A stretch of DNA of 64,000 nucleotides from Phlebotomus papatasi (lineage: Eukaryota; Arthropoda; Insecta; Diptera; Psychodidae). The stretch's first letter is position 1, and the number at the start of each line of letters is the position of its first letter. Made by a program: the position numbers and the translations under genes. Of the stretch, positions 24,444 through 35,525 are shown piece after piece. The notes beneath the pieces were generated by a model that was given only the letters and a program-made list of their open reading frames with translations, was not told the origin of the DNA and did no database searches. The stretch spans positions 75,144,001-75,208,000 of the forward strand of contig NC_077222.1 of NCBI RefSeq assembly GCF_024763615.1, read 5' to 3'.

Positions 24444-26454
24444 TATATACTCAAATAGGATTTATCTCATCCTAGCATACTTTAAAGTGGACAAATACAA
24501 ATTTCAGCTCGAAAACGTGATAATTACCATGATAATTACATTGAGAATAAACAGTAATATATATTCGCGGTATAATAATAATAGCAGATACTTAAGCCAC
24601 GTAAAAATGTCTTTGGGGAAAAAAGCAAAAAAAAAACCTTTTCAAGTACCAAAACTCTTTTTCTCAAAAAAAAAAAAAAAAAAAAAACAGAAAAACGAAA
24701 GATGTTTTGGAACGAGATTACTTCAGTAGTCTTTCAACAGATTAAAGAATCCGTTGAAACGCCCGAGAGATAGACCACCCTCATTACATTGTGTACTCAC
24801 ATTCGCTCAATAAATCTCTTGTCGCTTCGTAAGAAACATTAGCACGTGTTCAGAGAGGAAACATAAAAGAAAATTTCCACGCGAATGTATTCGTTATACT
24901 TTTTTACCACCACTCTGCTATATATTTACTATTATTTTTTTTTAAGTATATTTTAAGTCAATTAATAATAGTTGACAATAATCAAGGGCTTGATGTATAC
25001 ATGTATTATTAAATATTTTACCAACATATAAATTTGTCCATAAATATAATATAACATATTTAGGGTTTGTGGTATAATCATGATTATTGTCTCTGCTCTC
25101 GGATTAAGTGTCCCTTCTTCCTCATTCTTGTGAGACCATTTCTCATCTTATACATTTAACATCACTTTCCACCCTTCTCCTATATCTGTCTCGTACAGCT
25201 CCTTTTGGTCTACATCTAATCTCCCTCAATCCATATAAACAAGATCCTCATACATAAATACACCATATTGCTGTAGATATATTCCCCTATACCTTGCATC
25301 TGCCCTTCTCAACTAGATTCACTTCCCTCATCTTCATCCGTTTCATGTTTATTCCCACATTATATTGCAAGTTGTATGGTATTATGCTCTCAGATATGTT
25401 TTATATCCACATAGTAATGTTCCGGAACCCAACAGTACAAATATGTACAAGTGTAAATCACATTTGGATATCTATTGAATAATTATTCTAGGTGACTTTT
25501 CCACTTATACTTTGATATTTGTCCACTTTATTGCACTTTAACTTCACTTCAAGTTTTGCACTTGAAGGACTTGTGACTTGCTGTCAATTAATCTTCTTAT
25601 AGATTTACAACATAATTGGATTTGTATTTGAGGACATTTTAAATTATTATTCACAATATTATGAACAAAAAGAGTAGCAGTGTCTCGTTTTGCAAAATGC
25701 GGGAACTTATAGACTCTGGAGAGTGAAAGGTGGAAATTTTGGGAGTGAACAAAATTGGGGGGTTACACCGATTACACACATAATACTGGTCTCTTAGTAT
25801 AGTTCAAGAAATAAAATTAGAACTTTTTAAATTAAATCTATGATTGGAACTTTTGCCTTTTAACCATTTCAAAAACTTCAATTATGGCTAAGATGATAAA
25901 AAGAGAAAAGTTTACTGAAGAGTGTAATTAAAGAATAATTTTATCCTATCTCATTCAAAGTTGTTTTATTCAACCACCCGCAGGAAATGACATACATACA
26001 TGCTATAATGCAAGAATGCTAAGTTCAACTTCACTTTTGAAACTATTTCTCAGATTTTCCACATTTCTGCGCCCAACATTCCCTTACCCAACATATATAA
26101 TTCTATCCACATACATGCATTATGTATATATACACCCGTTTTTTCTCATCCTTGACACTGCCGCGAAAAAGTCAGCCAAAGTGCTTGCTTTAAACTTTTT
26201 TCAAAGAGTAATTACCATAAATTATTGTTTCACCATACATATTATATATCCACGAATGTCTCTATAAGCCACTGTGCATCTGTGCTATGGGAGAAGAGGA
26301 AGGATATTTTCTAAACTTCTCCCAGTCCGCAAGCCAAAAAAACTTTTGCACTTAACATTATATGACTTATTATTGTGTATCTAAAATGCAAACATAAAAG
26401 TATCCCATTGAGAAAAGAAAATCATACCTCGGTTACTTTTACTTACTTTTTTTT
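24444..26454. other. No gene seen; 22-A homopolymer at 24666-24687
   Basis: A+T-rich DNA with a poly-A run of 22. A possible minus-strand GTGAGT near 24794-24799 has no convincing acceptor partner. Confidence 0.5.
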
Positions 26455-27210
26455 TAATCCCTCGATTTCCCCCCCCCCCCCCTCCCAAAATTTCCACCTC
26501 CCACCCCCCCGGAGACCAATTTTATCAACAAATCTTCACGTTTCAGACGATTTCTGAGAAATGTCGTCACGCTGTTTGTCCGTCTGTCCGTCCGACTGTC
26601 GCCAGCTCTAGAGGCTAAACGGTAAGAGATAGCGACTTGGGACCTTCGGAGGACCCCCCATAAGTCGACCCAAAGATCGTTAACATGCCCCTCATTTTCA
26701 CCCACCCCTCCCCTTCCCCTCCAATACCATGTGTTTTTTGGGATTGCTCGAAAACGCATAGTGCGATTTTTTTCATTTTTGGATATGTTTTAGAGATTAC
26801 CCAGGCGGACATTTCTTCCTTATACGAAAATACCGTTAAATCATTCCTAATAACGGTTTTTCAAGGTCAAAGGTTAAAAAGTCCCTATAGAGCGCATTTA
26901 TCAAGCGAGTGGGGTCATGTTTGGGCTCGTTGGAAAGGTCTTGGAATTTCCGACAAAACTGAATCGGTTCCAATCGGTTTTGAACCGGTAATGAACCAAT
27001 TCTTAAGAGATAATTAATTTGTATCTGAAAATCAATTCTATTACTTTTAAAACTTTTTGAGGCATCTTGAGTGATTTATGAATCAGTTCAAATTGGTTGG
27101 GAACCGGTAAACGGTAAATGATGCGGAAGTACTTTAGCGGTATAGCATCTAAGTCACGAGTTCGAGCATTCCGCAAACCCTGGGACGCTTTGCCACCACT
27201 TTTTTTTTTA
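26455..27210 (+). repeat. GC-richer dispersed repeat, copy 1
   Basis: Composition rises sharply. It begins after a 14-C homopolymer (26469-26482) and includes GTCCGTCTGTCCGTCCGACT near 26578. The motif GGAAAGGTCTTGGAATT near 26930 is followed by CCGGTAA motifs and by ACGAGTTCGAGCATTCCGC near 27157. At least four blocks recur in the same order at 40920-41345. The final block resembles the T-arm/B-box of a tRNA (GTTCGA), so a tRNA-related retroposon is possible. No clear ends or duplication were found; the class is unknown. Confidence 0.6.
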
Positions 27211-29209
27211 TTACCAACATATTCATTTTTGAGAAGATTCATACTTTTATTTTTTTATATTAAGCCTAACACTTTATTGAAATATACCTATTTTAAACTA
27301 TGTATCCAATATATCGCACAGTTGCAATAAAACTAGCACAACTTGGTTTGAATGAATTTACAGAATATGTGTTTGGATATTTGAAGTTGAATTTAAATAT
27401 ATATTGTGCAAGGTTAAGGTTATTAAATGAATCCAATTGTGAAATTGATAACTGAGTAATTCAGTAAATTGAAAATTTAAAACGGAATCTTATTTGAATC
27501 TACAAAAAAAGAAAAACAGAAAAATGGATCTGACGCTCTCGATTGCAATTGTGCGAAATATGAATATCCCTATAAATGCAGATATTATACATTGTATATT
27601 TTCTATCATTTTCACGAAAATTTACAGCGCACAATCGTCATAAATCCAGGGAGGATATCTTTTCCATCTCTCTTCCTCTCTTACTTCTTTGTCTCTTTTA
27701 CACATCTTCATATTCGGTATCCGGAACAAAGCACCAGACCGGTATATGATAATATACAAAACATAGCACAAAATTTCACGGCATCGTCAATTCATCTCCC
27801 GGATTTGTTTGTATATAAGTAATAATAACTATATACATAGTATATGGGCAAATGTAAAGTATTTTATACCAAAATACTGTAGACATACATCAATATTTAT
27901 TCGCATTTGAATATTACGTGGTTAAACATACATAACCCCTTTTAATATATGTCGTAGCATATCTACATATATTGAATTACGATACAAGTTTTCCAAAATA
28001 TTCACTAACTCCCTTTAATCCACTTTTCCTCCAACCCCCCATCCACCATACCACTCAATAGCCATCAACGTGCACAGAGTACAATTCCATTTTCCGCCAC
28101 AATGAAATTTTCATTTACCACGGAGTATTGGGAATGGGAAATTTCAATTGTATTCAATTTTAGCCCTAAAGCACAAAAGATACATATATCCAGAAATTAT
28201 ATCAAGCATATCAATTAACATGTATTTATACACAAAAACAAATGCTACCCCAAACCTATCAACCTATTATATCCCTTCCTCCCTCTCCCCCTTGTCATTC
28301 TCTATCATTTTACACGGAAAAACATCCCTTTTTCACTCTCATTTGTACAATTTACAATTTGGCTTGCGCTTCGTCGTTTCCGCTTGACCCAAGCAAAATA
28401 GATCGGGAGAGGATGTAGAAAGGAACGCGTGGGTGAAAAGCATGGGATTGGATGTAGTTCGAACGCTTTTCCGGGTAAAATGTTATGTATATGTATAAAT
28501 GGGTAGTAAATACGGGATTTGAGTTTGTGGAAATAATTGTTTTCATCCGTACATTTTCCATTGTTCATGAATTTACTTGGGGGATTTGTGAGGATGATAG
28601 TTGTACAAAATGCACTTTACGTTTGACAAAATAATATATTCCATACATTTTCACTCTTACGTCTCTCATGCCCATACCACCAAGCACACTCTGTACATTC
28701 ATCAAACAAACCATTTAGAAGTCCACCTCCTTATAACTTATTGCACTCAAGCAATATTAAAGTTACTTTAAATCATTGCACAACCAATTAAATATGCTGA
28801 ATTTTCAATATTTGAGAATATTGTCAACATATTAAATTTGTCATCACCATTGTGCATTTGTTTTCATACAAATTTGGCATTACCTATCGGTTTTTAATAG
28901 TTTTATACCGCTTAAAATATTGCAAAATCTTCCCTTAATTTTTGAGAATGAAATATATTTTGCTTTAATGTACCTTTAGAATAGAGAATTAGAACTGAGA
29001 TACTGATGGACTAATTTTCAAGCATGTGTAAAATATCTAAGTACGATTAGTTAGAGGGATCAAAGGTAGTTAAATTGAGACATGCAAAAAAAATGTTTCT
29101 TAAAATTAACTGGGTTACAAAAACTTTGAGCTTTAGTGAGCTTTAACAACTAACTTTAAGTACTAACTAATATAATATTAGTTATATTATAAAGCAGATT
29201 CATCCCTTA
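27211..29209. other. No gene seen
   Basis: A+T-rich DNA. The stretch 28330-28500 is slightly less A+T-rich, with overlapping ORFs up to 87 codons on the minus strand and no recognisable similarity. Confidence 0.5.
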
Positions 29210-29600
29210 TAGGGTAAGTGTGCCAAATTCCGGCCATCTTGTAATTTCGGCCACATTTTTTGTTCCTCGAATTTCATTTAATTTTTAGTTTTTGCATACT
29301 CTAGAAATAATACAATGAAAAAATAACAAAAAAATGTCGCTTCGACGAACAAGATGATCTAAAAAAAGACATTAGAAAAATTCCAGAAGGGCAAGGAACT
29401 GTGAAAATGAAGGTGGCCGAAATAGGCCACAAATGTAATGTCTACATTTTTATGCATTTTAGAATGTATTAAGAGTGAATTTTGAGAAAATAAAGACGAT
29501 AGACTGCCTACAAGGTTCCAAGGAACACTCCTTATAAAAAAGTAACAAATAAATTCAATTTGTATTAAAAGTATTACATTTCAATGTTGAAGCGGGGGAT
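29210..29600 (+). mobile_element. GTGTGCCAAATTCCGGCC element, right end truncated
   Basis: The left end is TA then GGGTAAGTGTGCCAAATTCC, followed by TTTCGGCCACATTTT. Internal blocks (GCTTCGACGAACAAGATGAT, CTTATAAAAAAGTAACAAA) recur in reverse in the complete copy at 57744-58177. Homology stops near 29595, before the right terminal repeat, so this copy is truncated. Confidence 0.75.
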
Positions 29601-29831
29601 ACGAAAACGTTATTTTTCGCATATTTCTAAAGAAAACTGATCTTAGCCAGAATTTAATTGAGGTCCACATTTGTTATCAAATCTAAGTTTAATTACGTTA
29701 AAACCCAACTTCCTTTAGAATTACACAAGAAATACCGTTTTCAACATAGCTCCAACTTTAATGTAGCCCTAACTCCCCCTATTTTGACTTTAAAAATCTT
29801 ATGTGCCAGAATATTGAAAATTGCGAATTTA

Positions 29832-29936
29832 TTATGGCTTCTACGCATTAGGGAAATTTATGTCCATATTGAAGATTATTTCCCACACAAGCTTATAAAA
29901 TTTGCTTCAGGACATAAATTCTAGTTTGTAGAGAAC
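29832..29936. mobile_element. Diverged copy of the 112-bp hairpin element
   Basis: Left arm TATGGCTTCTACGCATTAG, then AAATTTATGTCCATATTGAAG; loop TTTCCCACACAAGC; right arm GGACATAAATTCTAGTTTGT. Decayed but colinear with the copy at 44541. Confidence 0.7.
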
Positions 29937-29995
29937 ATTGGGGGTATCTGGTTTGAAAATTTCAACGATATATCTATAGCATAATTCCTAGATTT

Positions 29996-30135
29996 CGTCG
30001 GTTGCCTCAGCAACTGTGCTAACTGCATTTGCTTTGTGTCAGCATTCATGGTAAGCAAAGCATCGCTGCGTGGCGTTTGCAATGAATGCAGACACAAAGC
30101 AGATGCAGTTAGCACAGTTGCTGAGGCAACCGACG
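29996..30135. mobile_element. 140-bp near-perfect hairpin
   Basis: Positions 29995-30049 and 30082-30136 are reverse complements over 55 nt with only two mismatches, one of which would be a G:U pair in RNA. The loop is about 32 nt and contains a weaker GCAAA/TTTGC pair. The arms contain GTTGCCTCAGCAACTGTGCT. The hairpin is far less A+T-rich than its surroundings and is flanked by ATTT on both sides (29992-29995, 30136-30139). It could be a recent foldback MITE or a long hairpin RNA source. No second copy was noticed here. Confidence 0.75.
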
Positions 30136-30139
30136 ATTT

Positions 30140-32222
30140 ATAAATCAACGGTCAAGCAAATGTAATGGGCATATTATCTGAATGATTTCGTAAAGTAACT
30201 AACACACAGAGTCAAAGTACTAAAAATACTGTAGATGGCGTGTTTATGTTTTAGAAATTAATCCCTATATATTTATAGACGATTTTTCTTGAAAAAGAAA
30301 ATTTATTTAGAGGGCACAGGATTAGATTAAACGGTCCTTAAATTTAAATATTTTACATTTATTCATTCATTGCAAGCTCCATTTATTTACAGTGTGAGAA
30401 TTTGGCACCCAAAAATGAAATCAAGAAAGGGTATGAAGGAATGCACAATTTCTTGCAAAACTTTTGAACTATTTATTCCACATAACTTGATGAACTGAAG
30501 TAACTAAAAATCATTTTCCGCCAGTATAATTCTCATATCAATTACGCAGAGGTTTAAATAATTGGGTGTAAAAGATCTTCTAAAGAACCAACAAGCAATT
30601 TTACAGCAAATTCATATGTGCAATTGATCATAAGTTTAAACCGTTACTCGGTTTAAACTTATCCCATCCATTTTATAAGCATTTTTGTGAGTGCAATTCT
30701 GAACATTCTCTCTTCTTACAAAATCTTCTAATCTGTCTTCAGATACAATACATTAAAATAAATCATCACAGATAATACAGGTAACAGATAGACTTTAGAT
30801 TGAAATAATTTTAATTGAAGTGAGAAATACACAAATCTAGTGACTGTAAAAAGACTTTATAGCTAATAAATGAAAACTAGATATATTAATTTACTGAAAG
30901 AACCTATAGAAGTAACTTTTTAAAAAATGTATATTCTCACACTATACCAATTTAATTCAGGAGAAAATAATGAAAAACGCTACTGCATAAAAGATATTAA
31001 ACGTACAACCAGATCGAGTGGCTATAATGAATTGATCATTGTTCATAATGTAATTAAACTGCGTTTTGTGATGCTTATACAGTTAAAGATTTCATGTATT
31101 GTATGCCATTCACACAATTTTCAGTCCTCGATTTGCGATTTTGCACAGAATGCAAGCGTCAATAAATGTGTGCATAATGTGTGAATGTGTGGATAACTTT
31201 AACTGCACTAGACTGCACACTATATACATTCAACTTAAAATGGGATTTTGCAGTTCTGGGAAAATGGTAAATTGCAGATGAAGACTCGTCTTCTCTGCTC
31301 CACTATACCAATGGTTCTTATCGTTTTACACTCATGCTGTGCTTTCAGATATGCAGCTTCTTAGCATTTCCATCCAACACTCTCACTCCCTTTCCTCAAT
31401 AGAAATTCATATGGATATAGAGAAATACATGTTTGTAGTAATTAATTATTGTATTGGAATTGTACAACACAAATTCTGCAAGTAGGGCTCAAATGGATAA
31501 CATACAGTTCAATCGTAACGAGATGCAGCTCAACGTATTGATTTTGGTAAAACGCATGTGGTAACATCATAGAGAAGTTCAGCGACATATCAATTATTAC
31601 TTATATGCACAGTTATGTACGCCATTATTGTTTTCATATGATATTTGCTAAATGAAAATTTTCCCATAGACTCTTTTTTGCTCACCCTCACATATTGGTA
31701 TTTTGCGCGAATGGAATCAATAATTTTTACCCATGTGTGTACATAATATAGATTCCCATTTATTGACTTGAAATAAGTCTCATTTATCAGCAAATATATA
31801 TCATGGGAAATTTCCATATTAGTGTCCAAAAAGTATATTGTATTATATAGATAAACTCTCATCATTCCAAGTATGACTTCAACATTAGGAGGGGAGTTTG
31901 CCATTTTTGACTCTTCAATCATGCAGATATATTATATACATAAAGGTAATAGATCTATAATGAAACAAATCCCCATAGTTGCATTTCATAAAATACCGAT
32001 TATTGAGCTATTGCAAACTCCTTTCACTTTTTAACTTCAAAATCGAGATCAACTTGTGCATTAAATGTCAACATCAAATTGAATTGGAAGTTTTTGTATG
32101 TATGAAATAGCGAATATTAGTTTCCAAGTGAAAATAAACTTGAAATCAATTGAGAATTGTGATTTAAGAAGAAAGAAAAAAAAAAAAGAGAAAATACCAT
32201 AAATCATTTTGGCAAGACTCAC
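30140..32222. other. No gene; 14-bp stem hairpin at 30630-30662
   Basis: A+T-rich DNA. At 30630-30662, ATAAGTTTAAACCG is followed by TTACT and its exact complement, a small perfect hairpin. It has no T-run to suggest a terminator, which would not be expected in this kind of genome anyway. Confidence 0.5.
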
Positions 32223-32264
32223 CTTTAACGACATCAACAAAATCATTTCGCTCCTTGGTATCTT
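32223..32264 (-). CDS. Candidate 42-nt microexon of an unidentified gene
   Basis: Read on the minus strand, a long pyrimidine tract ends TTTGTCTTTGCAG at 32265, followed by 42 nt ending TTAAAG and then the donor GTGAGT (32217-32222). Only two of three frames are open. The frame entered at phase 1 reads DTKERNDFVDVVK and leaves at phase 1, so inclusion would add 14 residues without a frame change. The alternative frame gives KIPRSEMILLMSLK. The charged peptide and symmetric phase fit a cassette microexon. I do not recognise the protein. The flanking DNA shows no other convincing exon, which would mean long introns on both sides. Chance pairing of splice signals remains possible. Confidence 0.4.
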
Positions 32265-32267
32265 CTG

Positions 32268-33508
32268 CAAAGACAAAAAAAGAGAAGAAAAAAACACTTA
32301 AGAAACTGAGTGAAAAAAAAATATCTTTAAATGTATACAAGAGTCATGAGAGTTCATATTAACATTTGTAAATAATAAAATTAATTTCTCATTAATCATA
32401 CTCAGTGAATGTCTCTGTAATTAATTTGAATCTCACTAGAAAATATCTCTACCATGTAAATATATGTATATATTAATATATATATTTAAATTTAGTCACA
32501 AACAATGCTGAAGAAATACAGCTTGAAATATTTTTCAACAATAGGCATGTGTGTTTTTACTGTTTAAAGATTAAAACGTGTTACGTTGATAATTAAGTCC
32601 AATTGAATTCAAGGTCAATTGAGGCGTCACGCGGCGAAATCATTACATTTTTTTTTCTCTCTGCATTTTATCGACTAGATGTACAAAATCGCGTCTCGAT
32701 GGTCACAGAGTGGCACTGTAGAACGTTGAGAAAATTCGATGAGGCACAGACAATCAAATAAAAAAAAACAACATGGAAAAAATACCATTTATAGATGGTC
32801 ATGCTATGAAAAATTCCGACATTCATTTACTCATTGCAATTATTGTTTACTTTATACAACAATTCACAATGTGTATCCCCCTCAAAATTCACACGACACT
32901 AAAAATAATACCACACAATCCGTAGCGATGTTTTGAGAAAAGCCTAAGTGTGAAGAATGAGACAACACATATCTTCATAATACTCTGACATTATCTCATC
33001 AAGCTTTTGCGATTATAGTGAAAGTAGCATGAAGATTTCTACCAAATTGAGAAAGAAAGAGAGACACGTCAATTGATTACTTTTGACGCTAAGAAATTCA
33101 CAACGTCATGATTTCGTTTACAAAAAAAAAAAGACTTCCACACCTTTTACTTCACATAGACCCTTATTTTTTGCTTGCTTGTCCAATTCGTATCTCATTC
33201 ACATAAACATCCCAACACAACGAATCCATTCATACACAATTTTGATGAATAAATGCTATGCCAAAAAATTGGACACATTGATTAATTTCTCTTGTCTTCA
33301 CCCATTTCACTGAATGTCAAGACAATTTATACCATTAATGGTATTCCCTTTCTCCTCATTGTGTATCCACAAAAAATCTATAAACACAAATTACATACAC
33401 ACTGCAACTACATATCATATTTTACTCCCTGAGCTACTCAATATAGTTTAACTTTTTGAGTCCCCTTTACATCATTAAAACCAGTGATATGTCCAGATAA
33501 GGTTATGC
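32268..33508. other. No confirmed gene; less A+T-rich patch at 32620-32745
   Basis: The patch at 32620-32745 holds GGCGTCACGCGGCG and two possible acceptors on opposite strands: plus TTATCGACTAG before ATGTACAAAATC, and minus TTCTACAG before TGCCACTCTGTG. Both reach stops within about 20 codons, so no exon is called. The remainder is A+T-rich. Confidence 0.4.
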
Positions 33509-33662
33509 TAGCTGAGATTCTTTAAAGGTCAACTCGAAATGCGTGCAACTTGGGGTGCTTGCAACTCGGAGTGTGATGTAAAAATTCGATTTGAGCCCGA
33601 TCTGACGAAGTCTGATTTCACCAAGGACCACAAAAGCTGAGATTGTAAAGAATCTCACCTAA
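33509..33662. mobile_element. Short relative of the 46-48 kb TAGGTGAGATT element
   Basis: The left end is TAGCTGAGATTCTTTAAAGG followed by GTGCAACTTG and AACTCGGAGTG; the right end is GAGATTGTAAAGAATCTCACCTA. The left end and the terminal right-end hairpin match the 1.8-kb element at 46245-48041. The large middle is absent, so this is a deletion derivative of about 154 bp. Confidence 0.7.
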
Positions 33663-33720
33663 AATTTTGTAAAAAGTGTACGCATCGCACTAAGTGAAGC
33701 TTCACTGCATGTAGTATCAT

Positions 33721-33923
33721 AAGGGCCTAAATAGACTGAGGCCGATCCTCGAGAATATTTAGCATGAAAATCATCATCCTAAACTGTCATACACTGAAGC
33801 CTGAGGATGCTTAGGATTATCGATTACAGGTGCTTGGCATAAATTTACTTAATTAAATCGTTTACTGCCAAATTTTACAGCCTAAATATTCCCGAGGATC
33901 AACCTGAGTCTATTTAGACCTTA
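33721..33923. mobile_element. Palindromic MITE (AAGGGCCTAAATAGACT family), copy 1
   Basis: Left arm AAGGGCCTAAATAGACTGAG, then CGATCCTCGAGAATATTTAGC. The right arm returns as CCTAAATATTCCCGAGGATC and GAGTCTATTTAGACCTTA. Arms are about 45 nt, total 203 bp. Confidence 0.8.
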
Positions 33924-34091
33924 AAGCCCAAAATAGACACAGGCATCAATCCGAAAATGAAGATTAGTCCCAAATTTGGGAGATTTAGCTGACATTTTAA
34001 ATTTATGAGGTCTAGTGAAATTTACGAGGATTAGCGACATCAGAGCCAGCGGCAAATATAAAACTTCAATTTTGGGTGTTTTCGGGTACCG
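33924..34091. other. No gene; spacer between two copies of one MITE family
   Basis: Contains AAAATAGACACAGGCATCAA near 33940, which resembles a further decayed end of the AAGGGCCTAAATAGACT family. Otherwise nothing is recognised. Confidence 0.35.
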
Positions 34092-34254
34092 TAAAGGCCT
34101 AATTAGAATCAGGCTGATCCTCGAAAATATTTAGCTTGTATAATTCAGCATCAATTAGAACTCCTTTGTATAAAATTCATTTACCGGATCCTTTACCGCC
34201 AGATTTTGTATGCTAAATATTCTTGAAGATCAGCCTGAATCTATTTTGGCCCTA
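34092..34254. mobile_element. Palindromic MITE (AAGGGCCTAAATAGACT family), copy 2
   Basis: Left arm TAAAGGCCTAATTAGAATCA, then GGCTGATCCTCGAAAATATT; right arm GCTAAATATTCTTGAAGATC, then AGCCTGAATCTATTTTGGCC. Same layout as 33721-33923, about 163 bp. Confidence 0.8.
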
Positions 34255-34280
34255 AGTGCGAATGACTTTGTCCCCTGCGG

Positions 34281-34433
34281 GTGACTTTGACGCCCTCCTC
34301 TTCATAAGCTTTTCTTTAATTCTAATGCTTAAAAACGGTTCTCACCGCTCAGACATAATAGATCGGATCGGTAAAGACCATCCTTAAGTTCTAAAAGTAA
34401 AGAAAAGCTTATGAACAGTAGGGTATCAAAGTC
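34281..34433. mobile_element. Palindromic MITE (CTTTTCTTTAATT family), copy 2
   Basis: Left arm GTGACTTTGACGCCCTCC, then CATAAGCTTTTCTTTAATT; right arm AAAGAAAAGCTTATGAACAG, then GTATCAAAGTCAT. The middle CATAATAGATCGGATCGGTA matches the centre of the copy at 15249-15404. Confidence 0.78.
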
Positions 34434-35290
34434 ATACTTACGGTACTTTTCGAATTGTCAATTGCGTAAAAAAACAGAGAATGATGATGAAGTGCATTAA
34501 TATTGCACTTAGAAGAAGTTTTTCAGGAATCAAAGTGTGCACATTTAATTAGATGTTTAAGGAAAAATGCTAATCCGTTTCCAAATACACAGTGTATGAT
34601 TGCTTGGGCCGATCTTTACCCATTAAATTTTTCAAACCGAGTATTCTCAAGGATCATTCTATGTGTATTTTCGGCATCGGACTGGGGCTTCTTAACGTCA
34701 TCCTTGCATTAAAAAACCCAAAAAAAATACTTGTCATCTTCTGTAAAATGTGATTGTCTCATTCCAAATTCAGTTTGTATGCAAACCTGATAGGAATTAC
34801 AAGTAGCAAAGCTTAATTATAACCACTTTTTCAATTATATGATAGTGTAGAATAGAGTGCATGAGATCAATACCAATTAGAATCAAAAACAGGTTTATTT
34901 TGATACAAAGATTTCCCAAAATAGCACAGATCTCAAAATCTCAAAATTCAAAATAATTGGCAAGAGCAAACTACTCATCAAGTTTAAATAAAAGTCATCA
35001 AAACACCTCCTTTAAAATCAAAGAAATAATATAGGTCAGAAAAGCCTTAATAATTTTTAAAAACACAACTTTCAACGTGCAATATATTGAGAATGGCTTC
35101 ACGGATTTTCAAATGTTGTAAAGCTTCAAATATACTTAAATAGTTCTACAACAAATAGTCTGAAAACAGTTATGGAATAAAAAGAGTTGATTATAAAAGC
35201 GATATTTTCAATATCGGCTCACTACATCCGACTGGTTAGACCTGATTTTGATGGCTGATCATTTTCGAAAATAGGGATGTTCAATATCAA
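34434..35290. other. No gene seen
   Basis: A+T-rich unique DNA. A 69-codon plus ORF near 34503-34712 shows no recognisable similarity. Confidence 0.5.
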
Positions 35291-35525
35291 TAGGGAAGGA
35301 TAGGGCAGTTCATTCATTTTTTACTTTCGGAAATAAAAAATTTTAAGATATTAATTTAATAGTAACCTCATAGTAACTACTTCTTTAATAGTAACTAATA
35401 GTAACTTTCAAATAGATAATATTATATCCAAGAGAAACTAACTGAACTTAATTTATTTGAACTTTGAACAAACAATTCTTAAAAAATAAATTCAGCAGCT
35501 GATTGAATCTGCCCCACTATCCTCT
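35291..35525. mobile_element. TA-flanked MITE, ends GGGAAGGATAGGGCAG
   Basis: The left end is TA then GGGAAGGATAGGGCAGTTCA. The right end, GATTGAATCTGCCCCACTAT then CCTC and TA, is an imperfect inverted match over about 25 bp. It is 235 bp, Tc1/mariner-type by its TA duplication, and distinct in its ends from the GGGGAAGTGGGGC family. Confidence 0.7.

Noticed and set aside
23266..24729. Two ORFs on opposite strands both containing LLFWPPLYIY
   Set aside because: The shared peptide is the translated terminal inverted repeat of the Tc1-like element, not a conserved protein motif.
24780..24840. Minus-strand exon ending at GTGAGT near 24794
   Set aside because: The only available AG upstream lacks a good pyrimidine tract and the segment would be about 24 nt; too weak.
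26454..26812. Glycine/arginine- and proline-rich ORFs
   Set aside because: These translate C-rich simple sequence inside a dispersed repeat.
27140..27185. tRNA gene suggested by GAGTTCGAGCATTCC
   Set aside because: Only a B-box-like block is present; no acceptor stem, anticodon arm or box A at the right distance was found, so it is kept as a feature of the repeat only.
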